A DNA stretch of 64,000 nt from assembly GCF_900099805.1 (NCBI RefSeq), contig NZ_FNDR01000008.1:186001-250000 (forward strand). Reading direction: 5' to 3'. The notes beneath the pieces were generated by a model that was given only the letters and a program-made list of their open reading frames with translations, searched no databases and was not told where the DNA came from. Position 1 is the first letter of the stretch, and each line of letters begins with the position of its first letter. This document shows positions 54,962 to 62,567 of the stretch, piece by piece. The stretch comes from Variovorax sp. OV700. GTDB taxonomy: Bacteria > Pseudomonadota > Gammaproteobacteria > Burkholderiales > Burkholderiaceae_C. The position numbers were made by a program, and so were the translations under genes.

Positions 54962-55579
54962 ATGAGTGACATGACCTCCGGCTCCCCCCGGATCGACACA
55001 AGCAAGCGGACGTGGTTGATCGCATCCAGCTGTGCCGGCGTAGCGGGAGGCGTGGCCACCGCGATTCCCTTTGTGAGTACGTTCCAGCCTTCCGAGAAGG
55101 CCAAAGCCGCAGGCGCTGCGGTCGAGGTGGACATCGCAGGCCTGAAGGTCGGCGAGAAGATCACCGTCGAATGGCGCGGCAAGCCGGTGTGGATTCTCAA
55201 GCGTACGCCCGAGCAGCTGGCTGGGCTGCCCAAGCTCGACGGCCAGCTGGCCGATCCGCTTTCCAAGCGGCATCCCGACGATTTCACCCCCAAGTACGCG
55301 CAGAACGAACACCGTTCGATCAGGCCCGACGTGCTGGTGGTGGTGGGCATCTGTACCCACCTCGGCTGTTCGCCGGTCGACCGCCTCCAGGCCGGCCCGC
55401 AGCCTTCGCTGCCCAGCGACTGGGAAGGCGGCTTCCTGTGCCCTTGCCACGGTTCCACGTTCGACCTGGCCGGCCGTGTCTTCAAGAACAAGCCCGCGCC
55501 CGACAACCTGCCTGTGCCCCCGCACATGTACCTGTCGGACACCAAGCTCCTGATCGGTGAAGACTCCAAGAAGGCCTGA
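54962..55579 (+). CDS. petA: Ubiquinol-cytochrome c reductase Rieske iron-sulfur subunit PetA
   Basis: A 205-residue subunit of the cytochrome bc1 complex, which passes electrons from ubiquinol to cytochrome c1. The [2Fe-2S] ligands are Cys131 and His133 in CTHLGC and Cys160 and His163 in CPCHGS, with Cys136-Cys162 as disulfide. The N-terminal helix is a twin-arginine-type signal, SKRTWLIASSCAGVAGG, but with Lys-Arg in place of Arg-Arg; the anchor is kept uncut in this family. tatABC is in the same window. petB follows after 14 bases. Confidence 0.96.
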   Translation: MSDMTSGSPRIDTSKRTWLIASSCAGVAGGVATAIPFVSTFQPSEKAKAAGAAVEVDIAGLKVGEKITVEWRGKPVWILKRTPEQLAGLPKLDGQLADPLSKRHPDDFTPKYAQNEHRSIRPDVLVVVGICTHLGCSPVDRLQAGPQPSLPSDWEGGFLCPCHGSTFDLAGRVFKNKPAPDNLPVPPHMYLSDTKLLIGEDSKKA

Positions 55580-55593
55580 GGCAGAAGAAGAAC

Positions 55594-57030
55594 ATGGCTG
55601 AATTCCACGAAATTTCCCCCAATGCGCCCGCGGGCGAAAAGCTTCTCAACTGGGTCGACAACCGCTTCCCGCTGACCAAGCTCTGGAACGACCAGTGGGG
55701 CAAGTACTACGCGCCGAAGAACTTCAACTTCTGGTACATCTTCGGCTCGCTCGCGATGCTGGTCCTGGTGATCCAGATCGTGACCGGCATCTTCCTGGTG
55801 ATGCACTACAAGCCCGATGCCAACCAGGCGTTCGCTTCGGTCGAGTACATCATGCGCGACGTGCCCTGGGGATGGCTCATCCGCTACATCCACTCGACGG
55901 GCGCCTCGGCATTCTTCATCGTGGTCTACCTGCACATGTTCCGCGGCCTCATGTACGGCAGCTACCGCAAGCCCCGCGAGCTGATCTGGGTCTTCGGCTG
56001 CGCGATCTTCCTGTGCCTGATGGCCGAGGCCTTCATGGGCTACCTGCTGCCCTGGGGGCAGATGAGCTACTGGGGCGCCCAGGTGATCGTGAACCTGTTT
56101 GCCGCCATTCCGTTCGTCGGTCCTGACCTTGCGCTGCTGATCCGCGGCGACTACGTGGTGAGCGACGCCACGCTCAACCGCTTCTTCAGCTTCCACGTCA
56201 TTGCCGTGCCGCTGGTGCTGCTGGGCCTCGTGGTGGCCCACCTGATCGCGCTGCACGAAGTGGGTTCCAACAACCCCGACGGCATCGAGATCAAGGCCAA
56301 CCGCGGCCCCGATGGCCATCCGCTCGACGGCATTCCGTCGCACCCTTACTACACGGTGCACGACATCTTCGGCGTGGTGGTGTTCCTCACCATCTTCTCG
56401 GCCGTGATCTTCTTCGCGCCGGAAGCGGGCGGGTACTTCCTCGAGTACAACAACTTCATTCCGGCCGACTCGCTCAAGACGCCGAACCACATCGCACCCG
56501 TCTGGTACTTCACGCCGTTCTACTCGATGCTGCGTGCAACCACCGACGACATGGTCAACGTGTTCGCGCTGATCATCGGCCTGGCCGCCGTGCTGAATTT
56601 CGTCAAGGGCAAGTCGAGCACGGCACTGAAGATCGCGCTCGTCGTGGTGGCAGCCGTGGCGATCTTCCTGCTGAAGTCCTTCGACGCCAAGTTCTGGGGC
56701 GTGCTGGTGATGGGCGGCTCGGTCATCATCCTGTTCTTCCTGCCCTGGCTGGACAAGAGCGAGGTCAAGTCGATCCGCTACCGTCCGAGTTGGCACAAGT
56801 ATGTCTATGGCGTCTTCGTGTTCCTCTTCCTGATCCTGGGCTACCTGGGTATCCAGGCGCCTGGCGTCTGGGGCAACCTGGTCATCGGTTCGTTCGTGCT
56901 GGACATCGCGCAGACCATTTCGCAGATCGGCACGCTTTTCTACTTCGGTTTCTTCCTGCTCATGCCGTGGTGGAGCAGCAAGGGCGAGTTCAAGACCGTG
57001 CCCGACCGCGTGACCTTCGCCGCCCATTGA
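55594..57030 (+). CDS. petB: Cytochrome b subunit of the bc1 complex PetB
   Basis: A 478-residue polytopic inner-membrane protein with the two b-haems and the quinol sites. Haem-binding His pairs lie in helices with WLIRYIHSTGASAFFIVVYLHMFRG and FFSFHVIAVPLVLLGLVVAHLIALHEVG. The Qo-site motif is TAPVWYFTPFY-like, seen here as IAPVWYFTPFYSMLRA, matching PEWYF with V in place of E in the first part of the motif. Eight or more helices are visible. ATG 55594 follows AGAAGAAGAAC. petC is 29 bases on. Confidence 0.96.
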   Translation: MAEFHEISPNAPAGEKLLNWVDNRFPLTKLWNDQWGKYYAPKNFNFWYIFGSLAMLVLVIQIVTGIFLVMHYKPDANQAFASVEYIMRDVPWGWLIRYIHSTGASAFFIVVYLHMFRGLMYGSYRKPRELIWVFGCAIFLCLMAEAFMGYLLPWGQMSYWGAQVIVNLFAAIPFVGPDLALLIRGDYVVSDATLNRFFSFHVIAVPLVLLGLVVAHLIALHEVGSNNPDGIEIKANRGPDGHPLDGIPSHPYYTVHDIFGVVVFLTIFSAVIFFAPEAGGYFLEYNNFIPADSLKTPNHIAPVWYFTPFYSMLRATTDDMVNVFALIIGLAAVLNFVKGKSSTALKIALVVVAAVAIFLLKSFDAKFWGVLVMGGSVIILFFLPWLDKSEVKSIRYRPSWHKYVYGVFVFLFLILGYLGIQAPGVWGNLVIGSFVLDIAQTISQIGTLFYFGFFLLMPWWSSKGEFKTVPDRVTFAAH

Positions 57031-57059
57031 AAAGCCCAAGAGAGCTTGAGAGAAACACG

Positions 57060-57833
57060 ATGAAGAAAAGCATTTCCGGCTGGCTCGCGGTTGTGGGCCT
57101 GGCATTGGGCCTGACCTTCTCCGCAGCCGCATCGGCCGAGTCCGGCGGCCTTGCCTGGGACAAGGCGCCCAACAAGACCACCGACGTGGCCTCGCTGCAG
57201 AACGGCGCCAAGCTGTTCGTCAACTACTGCCTGAACTGCCATTCGGCAGCCTTCATGCGCTACAACCGCCTGCAGGACATCGGCATCACCGAGCAGCAGA
57301 TCAAGGACAACCTTCTGTTCGCGACCGACAAGGTCGGCGAGACCATGAAGGCCAACATCGACGCGCGCCAGGCCAAGGACTGGTTCGGCACCACGCCGCC
57401 CGACCTCACGCTGGTGGCACGTTCGCGCGCCGGCCACGGCGGTACCGGTGCCGACTACCTGTACACCTACCTGCGCACCTATTATCGCGACGACACCAAG
57501 GCCACCGGCTGGAACAACCTGGTGTTCCCGAGCGTCGCCATGCCCAACCCGCTGTGGGAGCTGCAAGGCGAACGCCGTCCGGTCTACACCAAGGTCGTGC
57601 AGCATGGCCACGAGACCGAAGTGTTCAAGGGCTGGGAGCAAGTCACCCCCGGCACCATGACGACGCTGCAGTTCGACACAGCGGTCGGCGACCTGGTGAG
57701 CTACCTGCAATGGATGGCCGAACCGGCGCAGAACACGCGCATTCGCATCGGCGTGTGGGTGCTGCTGTTCCTGCTCATGTCGTTGGTTTTCGTGTGGCGA
57801 CTGAACGCCTCGTACTGGAAAGACGTCAAGTAG
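57060..57833 (+). CDS. petC: Cytochrome c1 subunit of the bc1 complex PetC
   Basis: A 257-residue membrane-anchored c-type cytochrome. A signal peptide (residues 1-26, cut near SAE) precedes the haem motif CLNCH (Cys57, Cys60, His61). The axial Met is in VAMPNPLWEL. The C-terminal helix IRIGVWVLLFLLMSLVFVWRL anchors it in the inner membrane. The start ATG at 57060 has AGAGCTTGAGAGAAACACG upstream with GAGAG. An intrinsic terminator closes the operon 42 bases after the stop. Confidence 0.96.
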   Translation: MKKSISGWLAVVGLALGLTFSAAASAESGGLAWDKAPNKTTDVASLQNGAKLFVNYCLNCHSAAFMRYNRLQDIGITEQQIKDNLLFATDKVGETMKANIDARQAKDWFGTTPPDLTLVARSRAGHGGTGADYLYTYLRTYYRDDTKATGWNNLVFPSVAMPNPLWELQGERRPVYTKVVQHGHETEVFKGWEQVTPGTMTTLQFDTAVGDLVSYLQWMAEPAQNTRIRIGVWVLLFLLMSLVFVWRLNASYWKDVK

Positions 57834-57875
57834 TTCCGTCCACGCCGACCGGACGCTGTGCGCGCCCGGTCCCAC

Positions 57876-57912
57876 AGAGTGGGTTGCCAACGCGACCCAC
57901 TCTTTTTGATTT
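57876..57912 (+). terminator. Intrinsic terminator of petABC
   Basis: AGAGTGGGT (57876-57884) and ACCCACTCT (57895-57903) form a perfect 9-bp stem with a ten-base loop, followed by TTTTGATTTTT. It lies 42 bases after petC and before the sspA ribosome-binding site AGGAG (57915-57919). sspA therefore needs read-through or a start inside this short space. Confidence 0.88.
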
Positions 57913-57928
57913 TTAGGAGTCTCTCGCC

Positions 57929-58540
57929 ATGATGGTCTTGTATTCAGGAACGACCTGCCCCTTTTCCCACCGCTGCCGCTTCGTGTTGTTCGAGAAGGGC
58001 ATGGACTTCGAAATCCGCGACGTCGATCTCTACAACAAGCCCGAAGACATCGGCGTGATGAACCCGTACGGCCAGGTGCCGATCCTGGTCGAGCGCGACC
58101 TGATCCTGTACGAGTCGAACATCATCAACGAGTACATCGACGAGCGCTTCCCGCATCCGCAGCTGATGCCCGGCGACCCCGTCGACCGCGCGCGCGTGCG
58201 TCTGTTCCTGCTCAATTTCGAGAAGGAACTCTTCGTGCACGTGGCCACGCTCGAGAACCGCACGGCCAAGGGCAACGAGAAGGCGCTCGAAAAGGCCCGT
58301 GCGCACATCCGTGACCGCCTGACGCAGCTCGCCCCGGTGTTCCTCAAGAACAAGTACATGCTGGGCGACAATTTCTCGATGCTCGACGTGGCCATTGCGC
58401 CGCTGCTCTGGCGCCTGGACTACTACGGCATCGACCTCAGCAAGAATGCGGCGCCGCTCCTGAAGTACGCCGAGCGCATCTTCTCGCGCCCAGCCTACAT
58501 TGAAGCGCTCACTCCCTCTGAAAAGGTCATGCGCAAGTAA
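57929..58540 (+). CDS. sspA: Stringent starvation protein A (SspA)
   Basis: A 203-residue glutathione-transferase-fold protein that binds RNA polymerase and modulates stress and stationary-phase transcription. The N-terminal thioredoxin-like part MVLYSGTTCPFSHRCRFVLFEKGMDFE and NPYGQVPILVERDLILYESNIINEYIDERFP are typical, as is the helical C-terminal domain. AGGAG lies nine bases before the first of two start Mets. The pair sspA-sspB after petABC is conserved in betaproteobacteria. Confidence 0.95.
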   Translation: MMVLYSGTTCPFSHRCRFVLFEKGMDFEIRDVDLYNKPEDIGVMNPYGQVPILVERDLILYESNIINEYIDERFPHPQLMPGDPVDRARVRLFLLNFEKELFVHVATLENRTAKGNEKALEKARAHIRDRLTQLAPVFLKNKYMLGDNFSMLDVAIAPLLWRLDYYGIDLSKNAAPLLKYAERIFSRPAYIEALTPSEKVMRK

Positions 58541-58570
58541 GACTGCGTCCAACCGTTCTCCGCTGCTTTC

Positions 58571-59152
58571 ATGATCAACGCGCTCGAGTCGTCCTCCACC
58601 CGCCCGTACCTCATCCGGGCGCTGTACGAATGGTGCACCGACAACGGGTTCACGCCCTATGTCGCAGTGCAGGTCGACGACACCGTCCAGGTGCCGCGCG
58701 AGTACGTGAAAAACGGCGAGATCGTGCTGAACATCAGCTTCGATGCGACCAGCTCGCTCAAGCTCGGCAACGATTTCATCGAGTTCAAAGCCCGCTTTGC
58801 GGGCAGTGCGCGCGAAATCGTCGTGCCCGTGGGCCGGGTGATTGCCATCTATGCGCGCGAGAACGGCCAGGGCATGGCGTTTCCGGCGCCCGTACCCACC
58901 GGCAGCAATGCCGATGGCAATGGCGCCGCATCGCCGGCTGGCGGTGCGCCGGCAGCCCAAGGGCCTGCCCGCATGCCGCTGCGCGACGCGTCGCGCGGCA
59001 GCGAGGGCGATGCCAGCAAGATCGTTCACCTCGTGACGGACGAAGCGGCCGATGGCGGCAACGACATCGGCTCGCCCGTCGACCCCGACGATGAGCCGCC
59101 GCGCCCACCGGCCGGAGGCGGCAGCCGTCCGTCGCTCAAGCGCGTGAAGTAG
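58571..59152 (+). CDS. sspB: ClpXP protease specificity-enhancing factor SspB
   Basis: A 193-residue adaptor that delivers ssrA-tagged proteins to ClpXP. The N-terminal domain has STRPYLIRALYEWCTDNGFTPY, and the ssrA-binding groove lies in IVLNISFDATSSLKLGNDFIEFKARFAG. A long, low-complexity acidic and Ala/Gly linker leads to the C-terminal tail with SRPSLKRVK, the short motif that binds the ClpX N-domain. It follows sspA by 30 bases. Confidence 0.94.
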   Translation: MINALESSSTRPYLIRALYEWCTDNGFTPYVAVQVDDTVQVPREYVKNGEIVLNISFDATSSLKLGNDFIEFKARFAGSAREIVVPVGRVIAIYARENGQGMAFPAPVPTGSNADGNGAASPAGGAPAAQGPARMPLRDASRGSEGDASKIVHLVTDEAADGGNDIGSPVDPDDEPPRPPAGGGSRPSLKRVK

Positions 59153-59200
59153 CAGAAGAACAGCAGGACGGACCTGGACGGGCGGCTTTCGCCGCACCGC

Positions 59201-59206
59201 TAAAAT
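59201..59206 (+). promoter_or_regulatory. -10-like TAAAAT before tRNA-Thr
   Basis: TAAAAT lies 17 bases before the first base of the tRNA. No good -35 is placed 16-18 bases upstream. A local promoter is expected for a lone tRNA gene; the evidence is the -10 box only. Confidence 0.35.
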
Positions 59207-59223
59207 CCAAAAAGAAAATTCGT

Positions 59224-59299
59224 GCCGCTTTAGCTCAGTTGGTAGAGCACCCGCCTTGTAAGCGGAAGGTCGTCAGTTCGATTCCGACAAGCGGCACCA
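59224..59299 (+). tRNA. tRNA-Thr (anticodon TGT)
   Basis: The 76-base gene includes CCA. Acceptor GCCGCTT pairs with AAGCGGC; D-arm stem GCTC/GAGC; anticodon loop CTTGTAA with anticodon TGT; T-arm stem GTCAG... with TTCGATTC loop paired to a matching stem; discriminator A and CCA at 59297-59299. The first anticodon-stem pair (27:43) is a C-A mismatch. The next gene ends on the other strand only 14 bases on. Confidence 0.96.
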
Positions 59300-59313
59300 T
59301 CTCCCCAAAGGGA

Positions 59314-59718
59314 TCAGCAACGTCCCTTCTTGGCCTGTCCGGGCGGGCAGTGGCCTCCACCGCCGCCGCCATGGCCTTCGCGTTCGGCGTGATGCGGTTG
59401 TTGTTCCGCGCGCCGCCAGTTGCCTTCCATCCATCGCCAGCCACCGTCGGCCTGAACCCAGCGGCCCGGTGCGTATGCGTGGTCGGGCCGTGCCGCCTGC
59501 CAGTAACCGGAGCGCCAGACGTAGGCGCGCTCGTTCCATTGCCAGTGGCCGGGCACCCAGGCCTGGCCCGCCCGCGGCCCTGGCATGGGCTCGTAGCGGG
59601 GCGCGGGAGGTGCGACCTGGATCAGGCCAGGCACATTGATATTGACCGAGACCTGTGCCGCGGCGGGCAGGGCAGACGCGGCCAGCGCGACGGCTGCGAG
59701 GAGAGTGGAGACTTTCAT
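59314..59718 (-). CDS. YXWGXW-repeat-like secreted protein
   Basis: A 134-residue protein with a signal peptide (KVSTLLAAVALAASALPAAAQ). The mature part repeats a Trp-rich unit: AWVPGHWQWNERAYVWRSGYW, then YAPGRWVQADGGWRWMEGNWRR, of the YXWGXW type found in many proteobacterial envelope proteins of unknown role. A His/Gly-rich tail ends with GGGGGGHCPPGQ and a Cys. An in-frame Met at 59838 would add 40 residues without a signal at the right place, so ATG 59718 was chosen. It ends 14 bases after the tRNA on the opposite strand. Confidence 0.8.
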   Translation of the reverse strand: MKVSTLLAAVALAASALPAAAQVSVNINVPGLIQVAPPAPRYEPMPGPRAGQAWVPGHWQWNERAYVWRSGYWQAARPDHAYAPGRWVQADGGWRWMEGNWRRAEQQPHHAEREGHGGGGGGHCPPGQAKKGRC

Positions 59719-59866
59719 TGAAACCCTTGAAGTTGAGAACACGCATGCACAACGCAGGCCGGCGCAAAGTGTAATCAGAACATTCCTCAGGGCCGTCCGC
59801 GGCTGAACCGTGGTACGCAAGGGCCGCGACCGTTTCACCAGGTGCTAGAGTCCAGGCGCACCCCGC

Positions 59867-60697
59867 ATGCCGATGCGCAGACTACGCTTCCTGACCCACC
59901 GCCACCGCGCCCCTTCCACGAACCGGGCGCTCGGCCTGCTGCTGGCCTTCAATGCCGGCGCGGTGAACGCGGGGGGCTTCTTGGTGCTGCACATGTACAC
60001 CTCGCACATGACGGGCTTCGCGTCGCAGTTTGCGGACGGGCTGGTGCTGGGCAACACGAAGCTTCTGCTGAACGCACTGGGCGCCATCCTCGCGTTTCTG
60101 TCGGGCGCGGCCGTCTGCGCAATTTTGGTGAACTGGGGCCGCCAGCACCGCTTGCGCAGCGTCTACGCGGTGCCCCTGCTGCTCGAGGCGGCACTCATGT
60201 TTCCGTTCGGCCTGATGGGCGCCATCACGTTGACCTGGTCGACGCCGTTTGCCGTGCCGCTCACCGTGCTGCTGCTCTCCTTCATCATGGGCCTGCAGAA
60301 CGCCGTCGGCTCCAAGACGTCCGGGGGCAGCGTCCGCACCACCCACATGACGGGCAACATCACCGACGTGGGCATGGAGCTGGGCAAGCTGATCTACTGG
60401 AACAGGCATGCCACGCCGGCGCATGCCATGGTTCGACACGACCGCCGAAGGATGCGGATGGCGGGCGGGTTGATCGGCATGTTCGTTCTGGGCGGTATCG
60501 TCGGCGCGCTCGGTTTCAGCTATATCGGCTTTGTGTGCGTGGTGCCGCTCGCGGCGTTGCTGCTCGCCATTTCGATACCGCCGCTCATGCGCGACCTGCC
60601 GCGCTCCAGGACGCTGCAGAAGCTTCTCGCCGCCCTCGGCGTGAAGGTGCCCTCCAGGCACCCGCCTGCGCACACCGATTCGTCGCCCGAAAGCTGA
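59867..60697 (+). CDS. DUF1275 (YoaK-like) membrane protein
   Basis: A 276-residue protein with about six helices and the DUF1275 marks: LLAFNAGAVNAGGFLVLHMYTSHMTGFASQ at the first helix, SFIMGLQNAVGSKTSGGSVRTTHMTGNITDVG in the middle and a last pair of helices. The repeated T-x-H-M-T-G motif is typical. Function unknown; the family is widespread in proteobacteria. The start ATG at 59867 is weakly supported; a second Met follows at residue 3. Confidence 0.8.
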   Translation: MPMRRLRFLTHRHRAPSTNRALGLLLAFNAGAVNAGGFLVLHMYTSHMTGFASQFADGLVLGNTKLLLNALGAILAFLSGAAVCAILVNWGRQHRLRSVYAVPLLLEAALMFPFGLMGAITLTWSTPFAVPLTVLLLSFIMGLQNAVGSKTSGGSVRTTHMTGNITDVGMELGKLIYWNRHATPAHAMVRHDRRRMRMAGGLIGMFVLGGIVGALGFSYIGFVCVVPLAALLLAISIPPLMRDLPRSRTLQKLLAALGVKVPSRHPPAHTDSSPES

Positions 60698-60719
60698 AAG
60701 CTCGCTCCGGCGAGCGACC

Positions 60720-61736
60720 TCAGATCGCGCCCACGCTGCCCGTGATCGGCAGCACGATGCCGGTGATGTAGCTGGCGCAACTCGGCGCGGCAAGGAACAC
60801 ATAGGCGGGAGACAGCTCCTCCGGTTGCGCCGGTCTCTGCAGGTCGGTGTGCTTGCCGAAGTCCTTCACCTTGTCGGGCGGACTGTCGGCGGGATTCAAG
60901 GGCGTCCATACCGGCCCTGGTGCCACTGCGTTCACGCGGATGCCCTTGGGCAGCAGGTTGCTGGCCAGCGACTTGGTGAACGCGTGGATGGCGCCCTTGG
61001 TGGTCGAGTAGTCGAGCAGGTGGGCGCTTCCTTCCAGGCCGGTGACCGAGCCGGTATTGATGATCGACGCGCCCTGGCGCAGGTGCGGTACCGCGGCGCG
61101 CGCCATCTGGAAGTAGCCTGCGACATTGGTCCTGAGCGTGAGGTCGAAGCGCTCATCGGTGATGTCCTCGATCGAGGCCGCGTGCAACTGAAACGCCGCG
61201 TTGTTCACCAGGATGTCGAGCTTGCCGAAGGCCTGGAGCGTCTTGTCGATCGCTTCGCGGCAGAACGCCGGGTCAGAGACGTCGCCCTTGATCACGATGC
61301 AGCGCGCGCCCTCGTCCTCGACATGACGCCGCGTTTCCTCGGCGTCCTGGTCTTCTTCCAGATAGACGATGGCCACGTCGGCGCCCTCACGGGCATAGAG
61401 CACCGCCACGGCGCGGCCGATGCCCGAATCCCCGCCCGTCACGAGCGCCGTCATGCCTTCGAGCTTGCCGCTGCCCTTGTAATCCGGCGCCTCGAAACGG
61501 GGGCGCAGCGCCATCTCCTCTTCCAGGCCCGGTTTGCGGAGGTGCTGCGCCGGCATGGGATTGACCGGCTGGGGCCGCGGCCCTGCCTGTGCCGGCTGGC
61601 TGGGCTTCTTGGTGGCAGGCTTTGCGCTGTCTTTCGCGTCCTGCTCGCGCTGAACTGCGCGCTGCCTGGAGGCCGCGTGGGCTGTTCCTCCCCGGGATTT
61701 GGCTGATTTTGCAGGTGATGTGGTGGTCGATTTCAT
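60720..61736 (-). CDS. SDR family oxidoreductase (YghA-like) with basic N-terminal extension
   Basis: A 338-residue short-chain dehydrogenase/reductase. The NAD(P)-binding TGGDSGIGRAVAVLY lies near residue 97, NNAAF near 183, and the catalytic Tyr-x3-Lys in YSTTKGAIH near 247-255. The C-terminal ITGIVLPITGS is also typical. The first 50 residues are rich in Lys, Ala, Ser and Arg, unlike the catalytic part; such extensions occur in YghA-type glucose-/glycerol-type dehydrogenases often linked to stress. GAGGAG lies ten bases before the ATG at 61736. Substrate unknown. Confidence 0.85.
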   Translation of the reverse strand: MKSTTTSPAKSAKSRGGTAHAASRQRAVQREQDAKDSAKPATKKPSQPAQAGPRPQPVNPMPAQHLRKPGLEEEMALRPRFEAPDYKGSGKLEGMTALVTGGDSGIGRAVAVLYAREGADVAIVYLEEDQDAEETRRHVEDEGARCIVIKGDVSDPAFCREAIDKTLQAFGKLDILVNNAAFQLHAASIEDITDERFDLTLRTNVAGYFQMARAAVPHLRQGASIINTGSVTGLEGSAHLLDYSTTKGAIHAFTKSLASNLLPKGIRVNAVAPGPVWTPLNPADSPPDKVKDFGKHTDLQRPAQPEELSPAYVFLAAPSCASYITGIVLPITGSVGAI

Positions 61737-61928
61737 GGTGCGTGGACTCCTCGTGTGAACGACCACCGTAAAACTCTGGTGCCCCGCCTGCGTAGGAATC
61801 CGTCCCGACTGCGCGCCCGCCGTGTCGCGCGATTTCCGCTTCGCTTGCAAGGAGTAACGACGCATGCCTACGCACGGGCGATGGCGGCGTGCGCATCGTC
61901 ATGGCTTCCCGACTCTGGAGCACGGGCG

Positions 61929-62555
61929 ATGCAGCCTGAAAAGGAAACGAAGGAACCCGGCGAACGCAAAGGCAGCGGCAACGGCAAAGGCAACGGAAAC
62001 AGCAGCAATGGCAACGGCAAGGCACACCGGGCCGCCCGCGCAAAGCATCCCTCGCTCCACGCGCTGACACACCGGAACATCGAGTCCATCCTGGAACTCG
62101 AGGAAGAAAACCGGCGCGCCAAGCCGCTGCTCTACCGGCTGGTGTCCCGCATATCGCGCTACTGTGGAACGGTGGCCTTTCTGTGGTGGAACCTGGCCTT
62201 CTTTGCCGCATGGATCCTGCTCAACCAGTTTGTCTGGCAGATCGATCCCTATCCCTTCACGTTCCTGCTCTTTCTGGTTTCCATCGAGGCCATCGTGCTG
62301 GCGATCATGATCCTGATCAGCCAGAACATGTCAGCCGAAGAGAGCGAGCGCCGGCACCACCTGGACCTGCAGATCAACCTGCTGAACGAGCGCGAGATGA
62401 CCGCATTGCTGCGCCTCGCCACCCGCATGGCGGAAAAGATGGAAGTGCCGCAGGAGTCGCACAGCGAGGTCAGGGCGCTGACCGAGCGAACCGACCCTGG
62501 CAAAGTGCTGCACCAGATCGTGGAGGCCGAGGCCTCGCACGAGGAGCGCCGTTGA
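61929..62555 (+). CDS. DUF1003 membrane protein
   Basis: A 208-residue protein. The first 40 residues are hydrophilic with Gly-Asn-Gly-Lys repeats encoded by a degenerate tandem of GGCAAC/GGCAAA. The DUF1003 part follows: RYCGTVAFLWWNLAFFAAWILLNQ and DPYPFTFLLFLVSIEAIVLAIMILISQN are two helices, and LDLQINLLNEREMTALLRL a coiled tail. GGAG eight bases before 61929 supports the start; an upstream AAGGAG (61849-61854) precedes an ATG at 61864 in another frame. It converges on recJ, 12 bases away. Function unknown. Confidence 0.82.
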   Translation: MQPEKETKEPGERKGSGNGKGNGNSSNGNGKAHRAARAKHPSLHALTHRNIESILELEEENRRAKPLLYRLVSRISRYCGTVAFLWWNLAFFAAWILLNQFVWQIDPYPFTFLLFLVSIEAIVLAIMILISQNMSAEESERRHHLDLQINLLNEREMTALLRLATRMAEKMEVPQESHSEVRALTERTDPGKVLHQIVEAEASHEERR

Positions 62556-62567
62556 GGAGCGCGGCCG

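Noticed and set aside
54949..57132. Long - strand frame (727 codons) opposite petA and petB
   Set aside because: Antisense to two clear respiratory subunits with all cofactor ligands on the + strand; Glu/His/Asp-rich shadow sequence.
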